From CAXBMB01 sp052078155 (lineage in GTDB: Bacteria; Pseudomonadota; Alphaproteobacteria; Kiloniellales; DSM-21159), in contig JBQJBP010000002.1 of NCBI GenBank assembly GCA_052078155.1, positions 558,001-622,000 of the forward strand: DNA of 64,000 nt, written 5' to 3'. The position numbers and the translations under genes were made by a program. A model generated the notes under the pieces. The model was not told the DNA's origin and did not search any database. It was given only the letters and a program-made list of their open reading frames with translations. Positions 32,358-41,784 of this stretch are shown here, in pieces (the stretch's first letter is position 1; each line of letters opens with the position of its first letter).

Positions 32358-33248
32358 GTGACCGCCCCCCATGCCCCCAATGAGCGTCTGACCCTTGGCA
32401 TTGCCGGTATTCTGATCGGCATGCTGGCCATGACCCTGATGGATGCGGCGGCCAAGTGGCTGGGGGAAGGCTATCCCATCGTTCAGGTGGTCTTTTTCCG
32501 CAATCTCTTTGGCCTGCTGCCCATGGTGATCATGATCTGGAAGTCAGGCGGCCTGTCGTCCTTGCGGATCACCCACTGGCCGATCCACCTGCTGCGCTCC
32601 CTGTCCGGTGTGGTGGCCATTTTCAGCTTCTTTTTTGCCTTGCGCTATATGGGGCTGGCGGAAGCCATGGCCATTGCCTTCCTGGCACCGATCTTTGTGA
32701 CGGCTCTGTCCAATCCGGTGTTGGGTGAAAAGGTGGGACCCCGTCGCTGGGCGGCCGTGGCAGCGGGTTTCGTTGGGGCACTGATTGCGATTCAGCCGGA
32801 AAGCGGGGGGACATTTCACTGGGCCGTTTTGCTGCCCGCTCTGGCGGCGCTGGCCTACGCCACGCTGATGATCTACGGCCGCAAGATTGCCCCCACCAAT
32901 TCCAACGTGGCGCTGGTTTTCTATGGCACAATCGGCGGGCTGGTGGTCTCCGGGGTTCTGCTGCCCTTTTACTGGGTGACCCCCACGCTGGAAGATCTCT
33001 ACGTTTTTGTCGCCATGGGCGTGGTGGGCACCAGCGGCAGCTACCTGATGATGGTGGGCTACCGCAACGGACCGGCAGCGGTCATTGCGCCTTTTGAATA
33101 CTCGTCCCTGATCTGGGGTGTGCTCTTTGGCTGGATTTTCTGGCAGGAGCTGCCAACGCTCAATGTCTGGATCGGGGCCGGGATCATCGCGGCGGCTGGG
33201 CTTTACATTCTCTATCGGGAAACCCGTCAGCCCAAAGGTGCACAGTAG
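32358..33248 (+). CDS. EamA/DMT-family transporter
   Basis: 296 residues, about ten transmembrane segments in two EamA repeats. MTLMDAAAKWLGEGYPIVQV and RSLSGVVAIFSFFFALRYMG are typical of the RhaT/RarD-like DMT proteins common in alphaproteobacteria. The likely role is export of a small metabolite. The start is a GTG at 32358 with CAGGA ~8 nt upstream. It stands alone behind a half-copy of the palindromic element. Substrate unknown. Confidence 0.9.
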   Translation: MTAPHAPNERLTLGIAGILIGMLAMTLMDAAAKWLGEGYPIVQVVFFRNLFGLLPMVIMIWKSGGLSSLRITHWPIHLLRSLSGVVAIFSFFFALRYMGLAEAMAIAFLAPIFVTALSNPVLGEKVGPRRWAAVAAGFVGALIAIQPESGGTFHWAVLLPALAALAYATLMIYGRKIAPTNSNVALVFYGTIGGLVVSGVLLPFYWVTPTLEDLYVFVAMGVVGTSGSYLMMVGYRNGPAAVIAPFEYSSLIWGVLFGWIFWQELPTLNVWIGAGIIAAAGLYILYRETRQPKGAQ

Positions 33249-33299
33249 AACCCGAGGGCTGGTACTTCAGGGATCCCGCGCTGAAACAGCAGGTGAGTC

Positions 33300-33863
33300 T
33301 TACAGGCTCATGGCCTGCAGGCTTTCCCGTTCCAGAGGATAGATCACTTCCGGTTCGTAGTGGGCCCCGTCGTGCGTCAGGATTGAGGAATAGAGCACAA
33401 AATCCTGAACCGGGAAGGGCGCGGTGCGCAACAGGGCGTTGGCCTGCAGGTACTGGTCCAGCCTGGGCACCGGTGCCTGACCTTTGAAGCGGGCCAGGGT
33501 GACGTGAGGTTTGAACTTGCGCCGTTCCAGCGGCAGGCCGGCCCGGATGATGGCCTTTTCCACTTTCGACTGCAGGTGATTGAGGGCCGGGTTGGGTTGT
33601 ACCCCGGCCCAAAGAGCTTTCAGGCGTTTGCCCTCGGTGAAGGTTCCCATGCCTTCCAGCTGCAGATCAAAAGCCGGCAGGGAAATGCCCTGCAACGCGG
33701 CGTCCACATCTGCGGCGCTGTGCTCGTCCAGGTCACCCAGAAACCTGAGTGTAAGATGGAAATTCTCAGGTCTGACCCAGCGGGCCCCGGGCAGGCCGCA
33801 GCAGAGTTGGGACAGGCGGTCATGCAGGGAATAGGGCAAGCGAAGCGCCACGAATAAACGCAT
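33300..33863 (-). CDS. thpR: RNA 2',3'-cyclic phosphodiesterase
   Basis: 187 residues with the two HxT motifs of the 2H phosphoesterase superfamily: H36-L-T38 in FHLTLRFLGD and H120-V-T122 in HVTLARF. The family opens 2',3'-cyclic phosphates on RNA ends, and some members ligate tRNA halves in vitro. The start at 33863 (MRLFVALRLP) fits the family, which begins almost directly with RLF-A; an in-frame extension to 33917 is not needed. It converges with the EamA gene, about 50 bp apart. Confidence 0.93.
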   Translation of the reverse strand: MRLFVALRLPYSLHDRLSQLCCGLPGARWVRPENFHLTLRFLGDLDEHSAADVDAALQGISLPAFDLQLEGMGTFTEGKRLKALWAGVQPNPALNHLQSKVEKAIIRAGLPLERRKFKPHVTLARFKGQAPVPRLDQYLQANALLRTAPFPVQDFVLYSSILTHDGAHYEPEVIYPLERESLQAMSL

Positions 33864-34026
33864 GAGATCTGGCCCCCTCAATTGCCCAAACAAAACTGGC
33901 GACAGGCCCCCTGGCATTTTCTGCCTGGACCCTGGGTATCTGTCCGCAGGTCCAGTCGGTGAATCGGCCCGTCTGTTCGAAGTATAGTCCGAACTTTGAT
34001 CACCGTGGCATCACAAAATGTCAGTC

Positions 34027-34108
34027 TGAAGGCAAATCGGCTGAAGCGCTTTAACGGCGTGATACCACCCCAGGCGTGAATGGGCCCTTTTTCAGTGTTT
34101 TAGCGGAT
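34027..34108 (+). repeat. palindromic element, degenerate left half
   Basis: GGCAAATCGGCTGAAGCG, GGCGTGATACCA, GCGTGAATGGG and TTTTTCAGTGTTTTAGCGGA follow the order of the element's left half with many substitutions: an old copy. Confidence 0.6.
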
Positions 34109-34231
34109 CAGTCGCTGTCTGGTGCATCGCCCAAAGCCCAAAGCCCAAAACACTTCAGAGCAAAGCGCTCATGATTTGCAGGCGAAAGGCCTCTGTTCTT
34201 GTATCCCCCGCCTGATTGCCGCGCTGAGAGG

Positions 34232-34290
34232 AGGCAAAAAAGAGCCGCTTCTGACCAAACCCAGATTGGTCTGGCAGAAACGGCTCTTCT
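34232..34290 (-). terminator. terminator downstream of the Tas-like gene
   Basis: AAGAGCCGCTTCTG and CAGAAACGGCTCTT form a long stem with one mismatch; on the minus strand it is followed by TTTTTTGCC. Confidence 0.7.
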
Positions 34291-34299
34291 TGATGGGCT

Positions 34300-34431
34300 G
34301 GAGTCAAATCGCTTTAAGTGGACTCACCAGGTGATAACACTTAGAGCGTGAAACTCTTTTCAGTGCTTTAGAGGATGAGTAACGGTTTAGGTCCAAGCGC
34401 AAAGCGCTTCTAACCAAACCGATCATGCTCT
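34300..34431 (+). repeat. palindromic element, complete copy
   Basis: GGAGTCAAATCGCTTTAAGTGG to AACCAAACCGATCATGCTCT followed by AG (CTCTAG). It has all internal blocks of the 17287 copy and is a few bases shorter. Confidence 0.88.
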
Positions 34432-34527
34432 AGGGGGTGGTGCGAGACGGTCCCTCCCACGTTGAAGAAGTTGTTTCACCGCTTCAGGGGGTGGGTTTTC
34501 CCGCTCTCACCACTCTCCAGGGTCAGA

Positions 34528-35568
34528 TCAGGGGCAGGGAATGGTGTGCTGGGCGTGAATGGCATCGATCTCTGCCAGGATGTCATCGCTCAGAGTAACA
34601 TTGGCGGCATCGATGGCCAGTTTCAGCTGATCCATTTTGGTGGCCCCAATGATGGAAGATGTCAGGAACTGACGGGAGTAGACGAAGGCGTGGGCCAGGG
34701 TGGCCGGGTCCAGACCGTTGTCTTTTGCCAGCTGCACATACTTTGTGGTGGCGGCCTCAGCCTGGGGATTGGTGTAACGGGTGTTGTCCGGGAAGAGGGT
34801 CAGACGGGCCCCTTCCGGCTTCTGCCCACCCAGGTATTTGCCGCTCAGAACCCCGGCGGCAATGGGTGCGTAGGCCAGCAAGCCGACATCTTCCCGGATG
34901 GCCACCTCTGCGTTGCCCACTTCGAAGGACCGGTTCAGCAGAGAGTAGGGGTTCTGAATGGAGGCCATGCGGGGGCCCTTGCCCTGCTCGGCCAGGCGCA
35001 AAAAGGCCATGGTCCCCCAGGGGGTTTCGTTGGACAGGCCCACCTGCCGAACCTTCCCGGCAGTAACCAGATCCTGCAAAGCCGACAGGGTTTCTTCCAT
35101 GTCCACCATGTCTTCCTTGGCATCATAGACGAAGCCCAGCTTGCCAAAGGTGTTGGTGGCGCGGTTCGGCCAGTGCAGCTGGTAGAGGTCCACATAGTCG
35201 GTTTTCAGGCGGGCCAGACTGGTGTCGATGGCGGCCATGATGTTCTTGCGGTCCAGGCGTGGCTTGCCGTCGCGGATGTAGGGAAAGCGCGGGCCCGGGC
35301 CCACGATTTTAGTGGCCAGCACCACCTGATCACGCTTGCCGCGGCTTTTGAACCACTCCCCGATGATCTCTTCGGTCCGGCCATAGGTCTCCTTGCGGGG
35401 GGCAACCGGGTACATTTCGGCTGCATCCCAGAAATTTACCCCCTGATCCAGGGCGTAGTCCATTTGCTCCAGCCCTTCTTCCAGGCTGTTTTGCTCTCCC
35501 CAGGTCATGGTCCCCAGGCAGGTTTTGCTGACTTTGATGTCGCTTTTACCGAGCGGTCGATAGTCCAT
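34528..35568 (-). CDS. aldo/keto reductase, Tas-like
   Basis: 346 residues of the aldo/keto reductase superfamily. The catalytic tetrad is D48 (WDAAEMYP), Y53, K87 (LATKIVG) and H132 (LYQLHWP). Sequence runs such as SIQNPYSLLNRSFEVGNAEV and LGTMTWGEQNS resemble E. coli Tas (a suppressor of tyrosine auxotrophy) more than other AKRs. NADPH is the usual cofactor; the natural substrate is unknown. It stands alone, with a terminator beyond a complete palindromic element. Start ATG at 35568. Confidence 0.92.
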   Translation of the reverse strand: MDYRPLGKSDIKVSKTCLGTMTWGEQNSLEEGLEQMDYALDQGVNFWDAAEMYPVAPRKETYGRTEEIIGEWFKSRGKRDQVVLATKIVGPGPRFPYIRDGKPRLDRKNIMAAIDTSLARLKTDYVDLYQLHWPNRATNTFGKLGFVYDAKEDMVDMEETLSALQDLVTAGKVRQVGLSNETPWGTMAFLRLAEQGKGPRMASIQNPYSLLNRSFEVGNAEVAIREDVGLLAYAPIAAGVLSGKYLGGQKPEGARLTLFPDNTRYTNPQAEAATTKYVQLAKDNGLDPATLAHAFVYSRQFLTSSIIGATKMDQLKLAIDAANVTLSDDILAEIDAIHAQHTIPCP

Positions 35569-35679
35569 TTTTGTCCCTCTGAATGCGCTTGTTCAGGTCG
35601 CGCCTTTGCATGTGTTGGAATTGGGCAGGAGGCCGCAAAGGCCACCATCGAATGACAGTGTGTTGGAAAGGATCAGGGG

Positions 35680-36957
35680 TCAGGCAAAGAGCGTCAGGAC
35701 CCCTGTGTAGCCGTAAAGGCGGTTGTTGCTGATTTCACCGGCGCCGTAAAACCCGGTCAGGGGCACATCGCCCAAGACATCGCGGATCAACGCCATTTCG
35801 CCATGGGGCGCAGGACCGAACAGCTGCGGTCCCCGGGCCAGGCAACTGACATAGAAGGCGGCTTTGGCGGGCTGGCCCATGCGGGCTTTGACTTCGTTGA
35901 CCATGCGGAAGAGGTCGGCTTTAGCTGTATCGGGATCGCGGCGGACAAAATGCAGATTGCGGCCGGGTTCCACCATGTCGCCCACGGCAAACCAGCCGCG
36001 CTGGGGATCAATGCCCTGCAGGTTGCGCACCAGATAGTCGCCCATATCCTGTCCCGGGACCGGCAAGCCCACATGGATGTAGCCGGCAACCCGGCTCAGG
36101 TCGTGGGCCAGAAGCTCGCCCACCTCTTGTTTCAGAATCTCCAGGGCCGGACGACCGTCCAGCTCCATGATGACGTTTTGCTGGGCGTCGGTGATCTGGT
36201 GAACCTCCCCGAGCGGGCTGTAGCTTTGGGAAAGACCGGTGGCCACCTGTACCCGGTGATCGAACAGCAGGCCGGACAGTCCCATGCCCCCCACGGCGGT
36301 TGAGGTGTTGGCTGCGCTGGAAGGGCGGCTGAGATTTTCGCTGAAACCGTCATGATCCGGCCGGGACAGCCCGCCTTCTGTGGTTATCTGCCCCCCCACC
36401 AGAGAGTAGACTTGGTCGGCCAGTTGCGGAAACTCCCGCTCGCCGGAGGTCAGGCCGCCAACCAGATAACAGCCGGTGTTCTCCGCCACCTGGCCCAGCA
36501 GATCGGGCATCTCCGCTGTTCTCGGGTCGCCATGAACCACAGCCAGCAGGGGGCTGTGGCTCTTTCGCCATTGCACCGCGTCCCAGGCCAGCAGATCTTC
36601 GCCTTTCAGGCTGGGTTCAAAGAAAGAAAAGCTGTCCTCCGGAAAGCGCCCGACCAACGCGGACAGAGCAAAGCCTTCCTGCTGACCCATGTGGTGTTCA
36701 TTGCCGTTGCCCAGAATGCCCAGGGCCACCGTGCCGCACCAGTGACGAATGCCGGTTCGTTCGCGCAGGAAGGTGACGCAGGAGGAATAGTCTGCGGCCA
36801 GATCTGCCGTTGCATAGAGGAAACCCAGATTGCAGCCATCCGGCAGGGGCAGAAGGGCATCCACCAGTTGCTGGACGGCGTCCGTCCAGTTCCGGCCACT
36901 GACCAGCGCCGACTTGAAGGTGTCGTTGGCGACCACGGAAGAGTGCACCTCAGCCAT
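35680..36957 (-). CDS. stand-alone FIST sensory-domain protein
   Basis: 425 residues: an N-terminal FIST domain (about 1-230, with DLLAWDAVQWRKSHSPLLAV and GCYLVGGLTSGEREFP) and a C-terminal FIST_C domain (about 250-410, with RNLQGIDPQRGWFAVGDMVE and GVLTLFA at the end). FIST domains are thought to sense small molecules, often amino acids, and usually sit on kinases or cyclases; here there is no output domain. The ATG at 36957 overlaps the esterase stop by 8 bp, so the two are translationally coupled. GGGAGCC lies 8 nt before it; in-frame extensions upstream are not needed. Confidence 0.87.
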   Translation of the reverse strand: MAEVHSSVVANDTFKSALVSGRNWTDAVQQLVDALLPLPDGCNLGFLYATADLAADYSSCVTFLRERTGIRHWCGTVALGILGNGNEHHMGQQEGFALSALVGRFPEDSFSFFEPSLKGEDLLAWDAVQWRKSHSPLLAVVHGDPRTAEMPDLLGQVAENTGCYLVGGLTSGEREFPQLADQVYSLVGGQITTEGGLSRPDHDGFSENLSRPSSAANTSTAVGGMGLSGLLFDHRVQVATGLSQSYSPLGEVHQITDAQQNVIMELDGRPALEILKQEVGELLAHDLSRVAGYIHVGLPVPGQDMGDYLVRNLQGIDPQRGWFAVGDMVEPGRNLHFVRRDPDTAKADLFRMVNEVKARMGQPAKAAFYVSCLARGPQLFGPAPHGEMALIRDVLGDVPLTGFYGAGEISNNRLYGYTGVLTLFA

Positions 36958-37732
36958 GGGGCAGGCTCCCGGTTCCGGCTGCATCGGATAAAGACTCCGG
37001 CAGCGGGGCAAGCTGGCCGGATTGCTTGAGCTGCTGTTTTTCGCTTCGGGCCAGCAGGGCGTTCACCTGAGGCAAAATCCGGCGGACGATCTCGGCCACC
37101 CCGGCTTCATTCGGATGGATGCCGTCCGGCTGGTTCAGATCCCGTTCCGCAGCCACGCCTTCCAGGAAAAAGGGATAGAAAAAGAAGTTTTCCCCCTGAC
37201 GCTCCCGGGCCAGTCGGGCAAAGGCCCCATCAAAGGACCGGGCATAGTCAGAGCCCAGGTTCCGGGGCGCCAGCATCCCGGCCAGCAGCACGGGGATCTC
37301 GCGCGCAGCCAGGGTATCCAGAATGGCTGAGAGGTTGTTGTAGGTCTCATCGGGGGAGAGACCACGTAAGCCGTCATTGCCGCCCAACACCACCAGAACC
37401 GCGTCCGGGTTGTCTGCCAGGCTCCAGGTCAGGCGGGCCAGACCGGCAGCTGTGGTGTCGCCGGAGTTGCCGCCGTTGATCACTTCCACCTCTAAGCCAT
37501 TGGCTGTGCCTGAAGCCGCCAGGGCCAGCGCCAGCTGATCGGGAAAAGCCTGACCGGCAGGCAAGCCATAGCCATGAACCAGAGAATCGCCAAACGCCAG
37601 CAACCTCAGGCTTTCCTGGGCTTTGAGCTGGCCGGTTTGCAAGAAGACAGCCAGGAGCAAAGCCAGCCAGACAAAAGGACGTCCCGGCTGGAGGTTCGTT
37701 TTTTTGAAGGTCAATCGCGGCATGAAATCCAT
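36950..37732 (-). CDS. SGNH esterase/thioesterase, TesA-like
   Basis: An arylesterase/acyl-CoA thioesterase I homologue. From the ATG at 37732 it has 260 residues; a second ATG at 37723 (MPRLTFKK) is equally plausible. A signal peptide (FVWLALLLAVFLQTGQLKAQ) exports it to the periplasm. The block I serine is in LAFGDSLVHGYGL, block II glycine in VINGGNSGDTT, block III in VLGGNDGLRG and block V in DGIHPNEAG. It is divergent from the ybbA-ybbP-like genes, as in E. coli tesA-ybbAP, which supports the assignment. It overlaps the FIST gene. Confidence 0.9.
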   Translation of the reverse strand: MDFMPRLTFKKTNLQPGRPFVWLALLLAVFLQTGQLKAQESLRLLAFGDSLVHGYGLPAGQAFPDQLALALAASGTANGLEVEVINGGNSGDTTAAGLARLTWSLADNPDAVLVVLGGNDGLRGLSPDETYNNLSAILDTLAAREIPVLLAGMLAPRNLGSDYARSFDGAFARLARERQGENFFFYPFFLEGVAAERDLNQPDGIHPNEAGVAEIVRRILPQVNALLARSEKQQLKQSGQLAPLPESLSDAAGTGSLPHG

Positions 37733-38371
37733 GGATAGATGAAAGGTCTGCTGACCGGCTGAAAAAGGCGGCGCCAGGTTTCGTATCTCAAACCCAGGGT
37801 CCCTATCGTAAGTTCGGGCTTTGGACCTCATGACAGGCTTTCGGCCTTATGAACGGTTGCAGATCTGAGGTCCTCTGGTTGGCTGTTGTTCTGTGCCCTT
37901 TCCTCAGCCTGTTCCTTTTCCGTCCGGCCTCTGCTTCCCGTTACACCGGTCGTTGATACCCCAGTCGCCGGATATCCTGATCGCTTAAGCCCTGGTCGCC
38001 GACTGCTCTTTTTCCCGGTTTGCCGAAGACGGACCTGAAGGCACTTCCTTACAACGATGGGAACCGAAGCATCGTTTCACAAAGACAGGGCGAACTCCAA
38101 TAGGCAAATGGGGAGGGTACTTGTGACCGTCAAGAAAGGGATGCCGTGTGATCCATGAGCGCTTTAAAGAACCTGGGCTGACATCTGAGCGGGCTGGAGG
38201 GGTGAAGAAAGCCTGCTGTGCCCTGATCCGCCGGGAACTTTATGACGTAAAAAAGGTTTAGGCGTTGACCCATTGGTTAGGCGGACCATATTGCAAAGAC
38301 ACTGCAGTCTCGCCGTGGGAATTGGGGTCGGTCGGGGCGTTTTTGGTTTATCTGAAAAGTTAGGAACGAGT
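37733..38371. other. 639-bp divergent region, esterase versus ABC exporter
   Basis: Holds TTGACC-N18-TATTGC at 38265-38294 as a candidate promoter for the exporter. The esterase could extend further upstream in frame (to 37831), but that part has no ribosome site and would precede the signal peptide. Nothing else stands out. Confidence 0.45.
38265..38294 (+). promoter_or_regulatory. candidate promoter of the YbbA-YbbP-like operon
   Basis: TTGACC (38265-38270), 18 nt, TATTGC (38289-38294); CATATT two bases earlier would give 16 nt. Located about 80 bp before the GTG start. Confidence 0.35.
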
Positions 38372-39160
38372 GTGAACGGGCAAGGGGCGGCTGCAATAGC
38401 CAAAGATGCGAACCGGAAACCGGCACTGATTGAACTGAAAGACGTCAAGCTAACCTACAGCAGCGCAAGTGGTGGCCTGGAAATTCTCCATGGCCTGAAC
38501 CTGCGAATGGATGCCGGCGAAACGGTCTCTGTCGTTGGCCCGTCCGGGTCCGGAAAGTCCTCCATGATGATGTTGCTGGCCGGTCTGGAACGGGCCAGCA
38601 GTGGTGAGGTTCTGGTGGAAGGCCAGTCGCTGGGGGCCCTGAGTGAAGATGAGCTGTCGCGCTTTCGGCGCGGACGCATCGGCATCGTTTTCCAGGATTT
38701 CCATCTGGTGCCCACCATGACAGCCCTGGAAAATGTTGCCATTCCCCTGGAACTGGCGGGTGATTCTTCGGCCTTTGAAGCGGCAGCCAAGGCGTTGACC
38801 CGTGTCGGGTTGGGCGAAAGGCTGGATCACTACCCGGCCCAGCTGTCTGGTGGTGAACAGCAGCGGGTGGCGCTGGCCCGGGCGTTTGTGACCCGGCCCT
38901 TGCTGCTGCTGGCCGATGAACCCACCGGCAATCTGGACAGCGAAACGGGGGAGACGGTCATGGAACTGCTGTTTGAGCTGCGCCGCGAAGCCGGAACCAC
39001 ACTCTTGCTGATCACCCACGACCCAAATCTGGCCAAACGCTGTGACCGGCAGGTGCAGCTGCGTGACGGCTTGATAGAAAAAGACGAAAGCAACCCCAAC
39101 ACCGGATCATCCCAGACACCGGATTCAGCCTCAATCCCAGCCAGTGCCGGAGGTCTGTGA
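38372..39160 (+). CDS. ABC exporter ATP-binding protein, YbbA-like
   Basis: 262 residues of the LolD/MacB/YbbA group. Walker A VGPSGSGKSS, Q-loop FQDFHLV, signature LSGGEQQRVALARA, Walker B LLLLADEPTGNLDS and switch LITHDP are all present. It pairs with the FtsX-like permease encoded next, whose GTG overlaps this gene's stop. The start is the GTG at 38372 with AGGAA ~8 nt upstream; an in-frame TTG at 38273 would add an N-terminus unlike the family. Together with the divergent TesA-like gene this reproduces the enterobacterial tesA-ybbA-ybbP order. The transported compound is unproven. Confidence 0.93.
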   Translation: MNGQGAAAIAKDANRKPALIELKDVKLTYSSASGGLEILHGLNLRMDAGETVSVVGPSGSGKSSMMMLLAGLERASSGEVLVEGQSLGALSEDELSRFRRGRIGIVFQDFHLVPTMTALENVAIPLELAGDSSAFEAAAKALTRVGLGERLDHYPAQLSGGEQQRVALARAFVTRPLLLLADEPTGNLDSETGETVMELLFELRREAGTTLLLITHDPNLAKRCDRQVQLRDGLIEKDESNPNTGSSQTPDSASIPASAGGL

Positions 39161-41784
39161 TCCAGATGTCGGCAACTGTTGAAGCTGAGGCACTGCTCAG
39201 CAACGTCAAGGGAAAGCGGCGCAGCGGCTTTTCGGCTTCCTTCTCTCAGGCTTTACGATTTTCCCGCCGTGAACTGCGGGCCGGTCTGGGCGGTTTCCGC
39301 ATTTTTCTGGCCTGCCTCTTCCTCGGGGTGGCGGCCATTGCAGGGGTTTCCTCCTTGTCAGAGGCCATGCTGGCCGGGCTGAACCAAAACGGCCAGGCTT
39401 TGCTGGGCGGCGATGTGGAGCTGCGCCTGAACCACCGTCAGACCACAGCTGAAGAACAGGCCTGGATCACCGAAAACAGCGATCGTATCAGCCGCACAGC
39501 ACAGCTGCGCACCATGGCCCGCAGCGTGGCAGACCCCAGCCAGCGCCGTTTGGTGGAGTTGAAAGCTGTCGATGATCTCTATCCCTTGTTTGGGGAGTTT
39601 CGCAGCCAGACCAATCGCCAGACGGACGGCGTCCTGAATGCCGACCTGCAAGCGCTCATTGCCCCCAGGAATGGGGTTTACGGTGCCATTGTCGATGAAG
39701 GGCTGCTGGCCCGTCTTGACCTGGAACTGGGTGACATGATGGCGTTGGGGGAACTGGATTTTCAGGTGCGCGGAACGGTCGCCTGGGAACCGGACCGGGC
39801 GTCACGGGGCTTTACATTGGGCCCCCGGGTGGTGGTGCCTCTGGAAAGTCTGGCCGCCACGGAACTGGAGCAGCCCGGCAGTCTGATCTATTACCACTAT
39901 CGCCTGGAAACGGCCGGACAGGAGGATGTGGGCGCCTGGATTGAGTCACTCAATCAGGCTCATCCTCAGGCGGGCTGGCGCATTCGTTCGGTCCGCAATG
40001 CCACGCCGGGCCTGAGCCACTTCATCGAACGGGTGGCCCTCTTCATGACACTGGTGGGTTTTACTTCCCTGTTGGTCGGCGGGCTTGGGGTTGCCAATGC
40101 GGTGCGGGCGTTCCTGGAAGAAAAACGGGCCACCATTGCCACGCTGAAATGCCTGGGGGCTCCGGCCCGTGTGATCTTCTGGACCTATCTGCTTCAGGTG
40201 TTGTTTCTGGCGTCCCTCGGGGTGGTCGGGGGGCTGCTGATCGGTGGATTGGTTCCCTTGGTGGTCGCCCCCTTGCTGGAGGCACGCCTGAACTTTTCAC
40301 TGGCTCAGGGGGTGTTTGCCACCGCTTTGCTGGAAGCGGCGCTCTACGGTTTTCTGATCACTCTGGTCTTCTCGCTCTGGCCTCTGGCGCGGGCGCAACA
40401 GATACCTGCAGGTGCTCTGTTCCGTGATGTCATCCAGAAACGCCGCGTCTGGCCACCGGCCAGGGCCCTGGTCGCACTGGCTGTTGCCATTGCCGCGCTC
40501 CTGGCGCTGGTTTTCCTGGGGGCTGAAGACAAGGGCTTCGCCCTGAGCTTCATTGTCGGCGCACTGGCTTCTCTTCTGGTGCTGCGTCTGGCGGCCTGGG
40601 GACTGGTGGCGGTTGTCAAACGCCTGCCGCGTCCCCGCCGCCCGGATTTACGCCTGGCGCTGGCCAATCTGGTCAGACCCGGCGCGCCCACCGGGGCGGT
40701 CATTACCTCATTGGGGCTGGGTCTGACGGTGCTGGTGGCCATTGCCCTGATTGAAGGCAATCTGCGCGGGCAGGTGATCGACAAAATGCCGGAGGAAGCC
40801 CCCGGGTTTTACTTCATCGACATTCAACCGCATCAGGTTGAGGCTTTTGATCGCCTGGCGCTGGACCATCCCGGGGTCAGTTCGGTCAAGCGGGTGCCCA
40901 TGCTGCGTGGCCGCATCGCGGCAGTCAAAGGGGTGGCACCCGAAAACATGGTTATCCCCGATGAAATCGACTGGGTGTTCCGTGGCGACCGGGGGCTGAC
41001 CTGGTCGGCCTTGCCGCCGGACGGCATGGTGCTGTCGGAAGGGGCGTGGTGGCCCGAGGATTACCAGGGAAAACCGCTGGTGTCTCTGGATGCGGAGGTC
41101 GGTGTGGCCCTCAATCTGCATCCGGGTGATGAACTGACCATCAACCTGCTGGGACGCAACATTGATGTGACCATCGCCAACCTGCGGGAGATCGACTGGC
41201 GGGGTCTGAGCATCAACTTTGTGATGATCTTCTCTCCCGGTTTGCTGGAGACTGCCCCACAGACCCACATTGCCACGGTCAAGATCGAGGAAGCCCAGGA
41301 AACGGCGCTGGAACTGGCCATCACCGATGCCTTTCCCAACGTCTCCTCCGTTCGGGTGAAAGACGCGCTGGAAGCCATTGGACAGTTGCTCGGAACCATT
41401 GCCACGGCGGTCTCGGGAACAGCGGCCATCACACTGACTTCTGGCTTGCTGGTGCTGGCCGGGGCGGTGGCGGCGGGTCATCGGCGGCGCATCTATGACG
41501 CGGTGGTGTTGAAGGTACTGGGCGCGACCCGGTGGGACGTCACCCGGGCCTATCTGCTGGAATACGGCTTGCTGGGTTTTATTGCCTCGGGCATCGCGGC
41601 TCTCGCCGGATTGCTGGCTGCCTATCTGGTGATGACCCAGATCATGGAGGCGTCTTTCCTGCTGCTCTGGCCGCAGATCCTGCTGACAGTGCTGCTGTCC
41701 ATGCTGGTGACGCTGGCGGTGGGTTTTCTGGGAACCTGGCGGGCCCTTTCCCATAAGGCAGCACCTCTGCTGCGCAACGAATGA
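39157..41784 (+). CDS. ABC exporter permease, YbbP-like (FtsX family)
   Basis: 875 residues: a first transmembrane helix near residue 45 (FRIFLACLFLGVAAIAGVSS), a large periplasmic domain, a block of FtsX-type helices around 290-440 (FMTLVGFTSLLVGGLGVANA), central helices and a second set at the end (ATRWDVTRAYLLEYGLLGFI). This ten-helix, two-FtsX architecture is that of YbbP/DUF4131-free permeases paired with YbbA. The start is a GTG at 39157 overlapping the ATPase stop; an ATG at 39166 is the alternative, with GGAGG 3 or 12 nt away respectively. Likely an envelope lipid or peptide exporter. Confidence 0.92.
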   Translation: MIQMSATVEAEALLSNVKGKRRSGFSASFSQALRFSRRELRAGLGGFRIFLACLFLGVAAIAGVSSLSEAMLAGLNQNGQALLGGDVELRLNHRQTTAEEQAWITENSDRISRTAQLRTMARSVADPSQRRLVELKAVDDLYPLFGEFRSQTNRQTDGVLNADLQALIAPRNGVYGAIVDEGLLARLDLELGDMMALGELDFQVRGTVAWEPDRASRGFTLGPRVVVPLESLAATELEQPGSLIYYHYRLETAGQEDVGAWIESLNQAHPQAGWRIRSVRNATPGLSHFIERVALFMTLVGFTSLLVGGLGVANAVRAFLEEKRATIATLKCLGAPARVIFWTYLLQVLFLASLGVVGGLLIGGLVPLVVAPLLEARLNFSLAQGVFATALLEAALYGFLITLVFSLWPLARAQQIPAGALFRDVIQKRRVWPPARALVALAVAIAALLALVFLGAEDKGFALSFIVGALASLLVLRLAAWGLVAVVKRLPRPRRPDLRLALANLVRPGAPTGAVITSLGLGLTVLVAIALIEGNLRGQVIDKMPEEAPGFYFIDIQPHQVEAFDRLALDHPGVSSVKRVPMLRGRIAAVKGVAPENMVIPDEIDWVFRGDRGLTWSALPPDGMVLSEGAWWPEDYQGKPLVSLDAEVGVALNLHPGDELTINLLGRNIDVTIANLREIDWRGLSINFVMIFSPGLLETAPQTHIATVKIEEAQETALELAITDAFPNVSSVRVKDALEAIGQLLGTIATAVSGTAAITLTSGLLVLAGAVAAGHRRRIYDAVVLKVLGATRWDVTRAYLLEYGLLGFIASGIAALAGLLAAYLVMTQIMEASFLLLWPQILLTVLLSMLVTLAVGFLGTWRALSHKAAPLLRNE

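Larger units (their letters stand above)
33864..34527. other. 664-bp intergenic region rich in repeats
   Basis: Between thpR and the Tas-like gene. It contains a degenerate element at 34027-34108, a terminator at 34232-34290 and a complete element at 34300-34431. GCCCAAA is repeated near 34128-34147. ORFs here have no recognisable domain. Confidence 0.55.

Noticed and set aside
34462..35655. A 397-codon plus-strand frame opposite the Tas-like reductase
   Set aside because: Antisense shadow; it also begins inside non-coding DNA next to a repeat.
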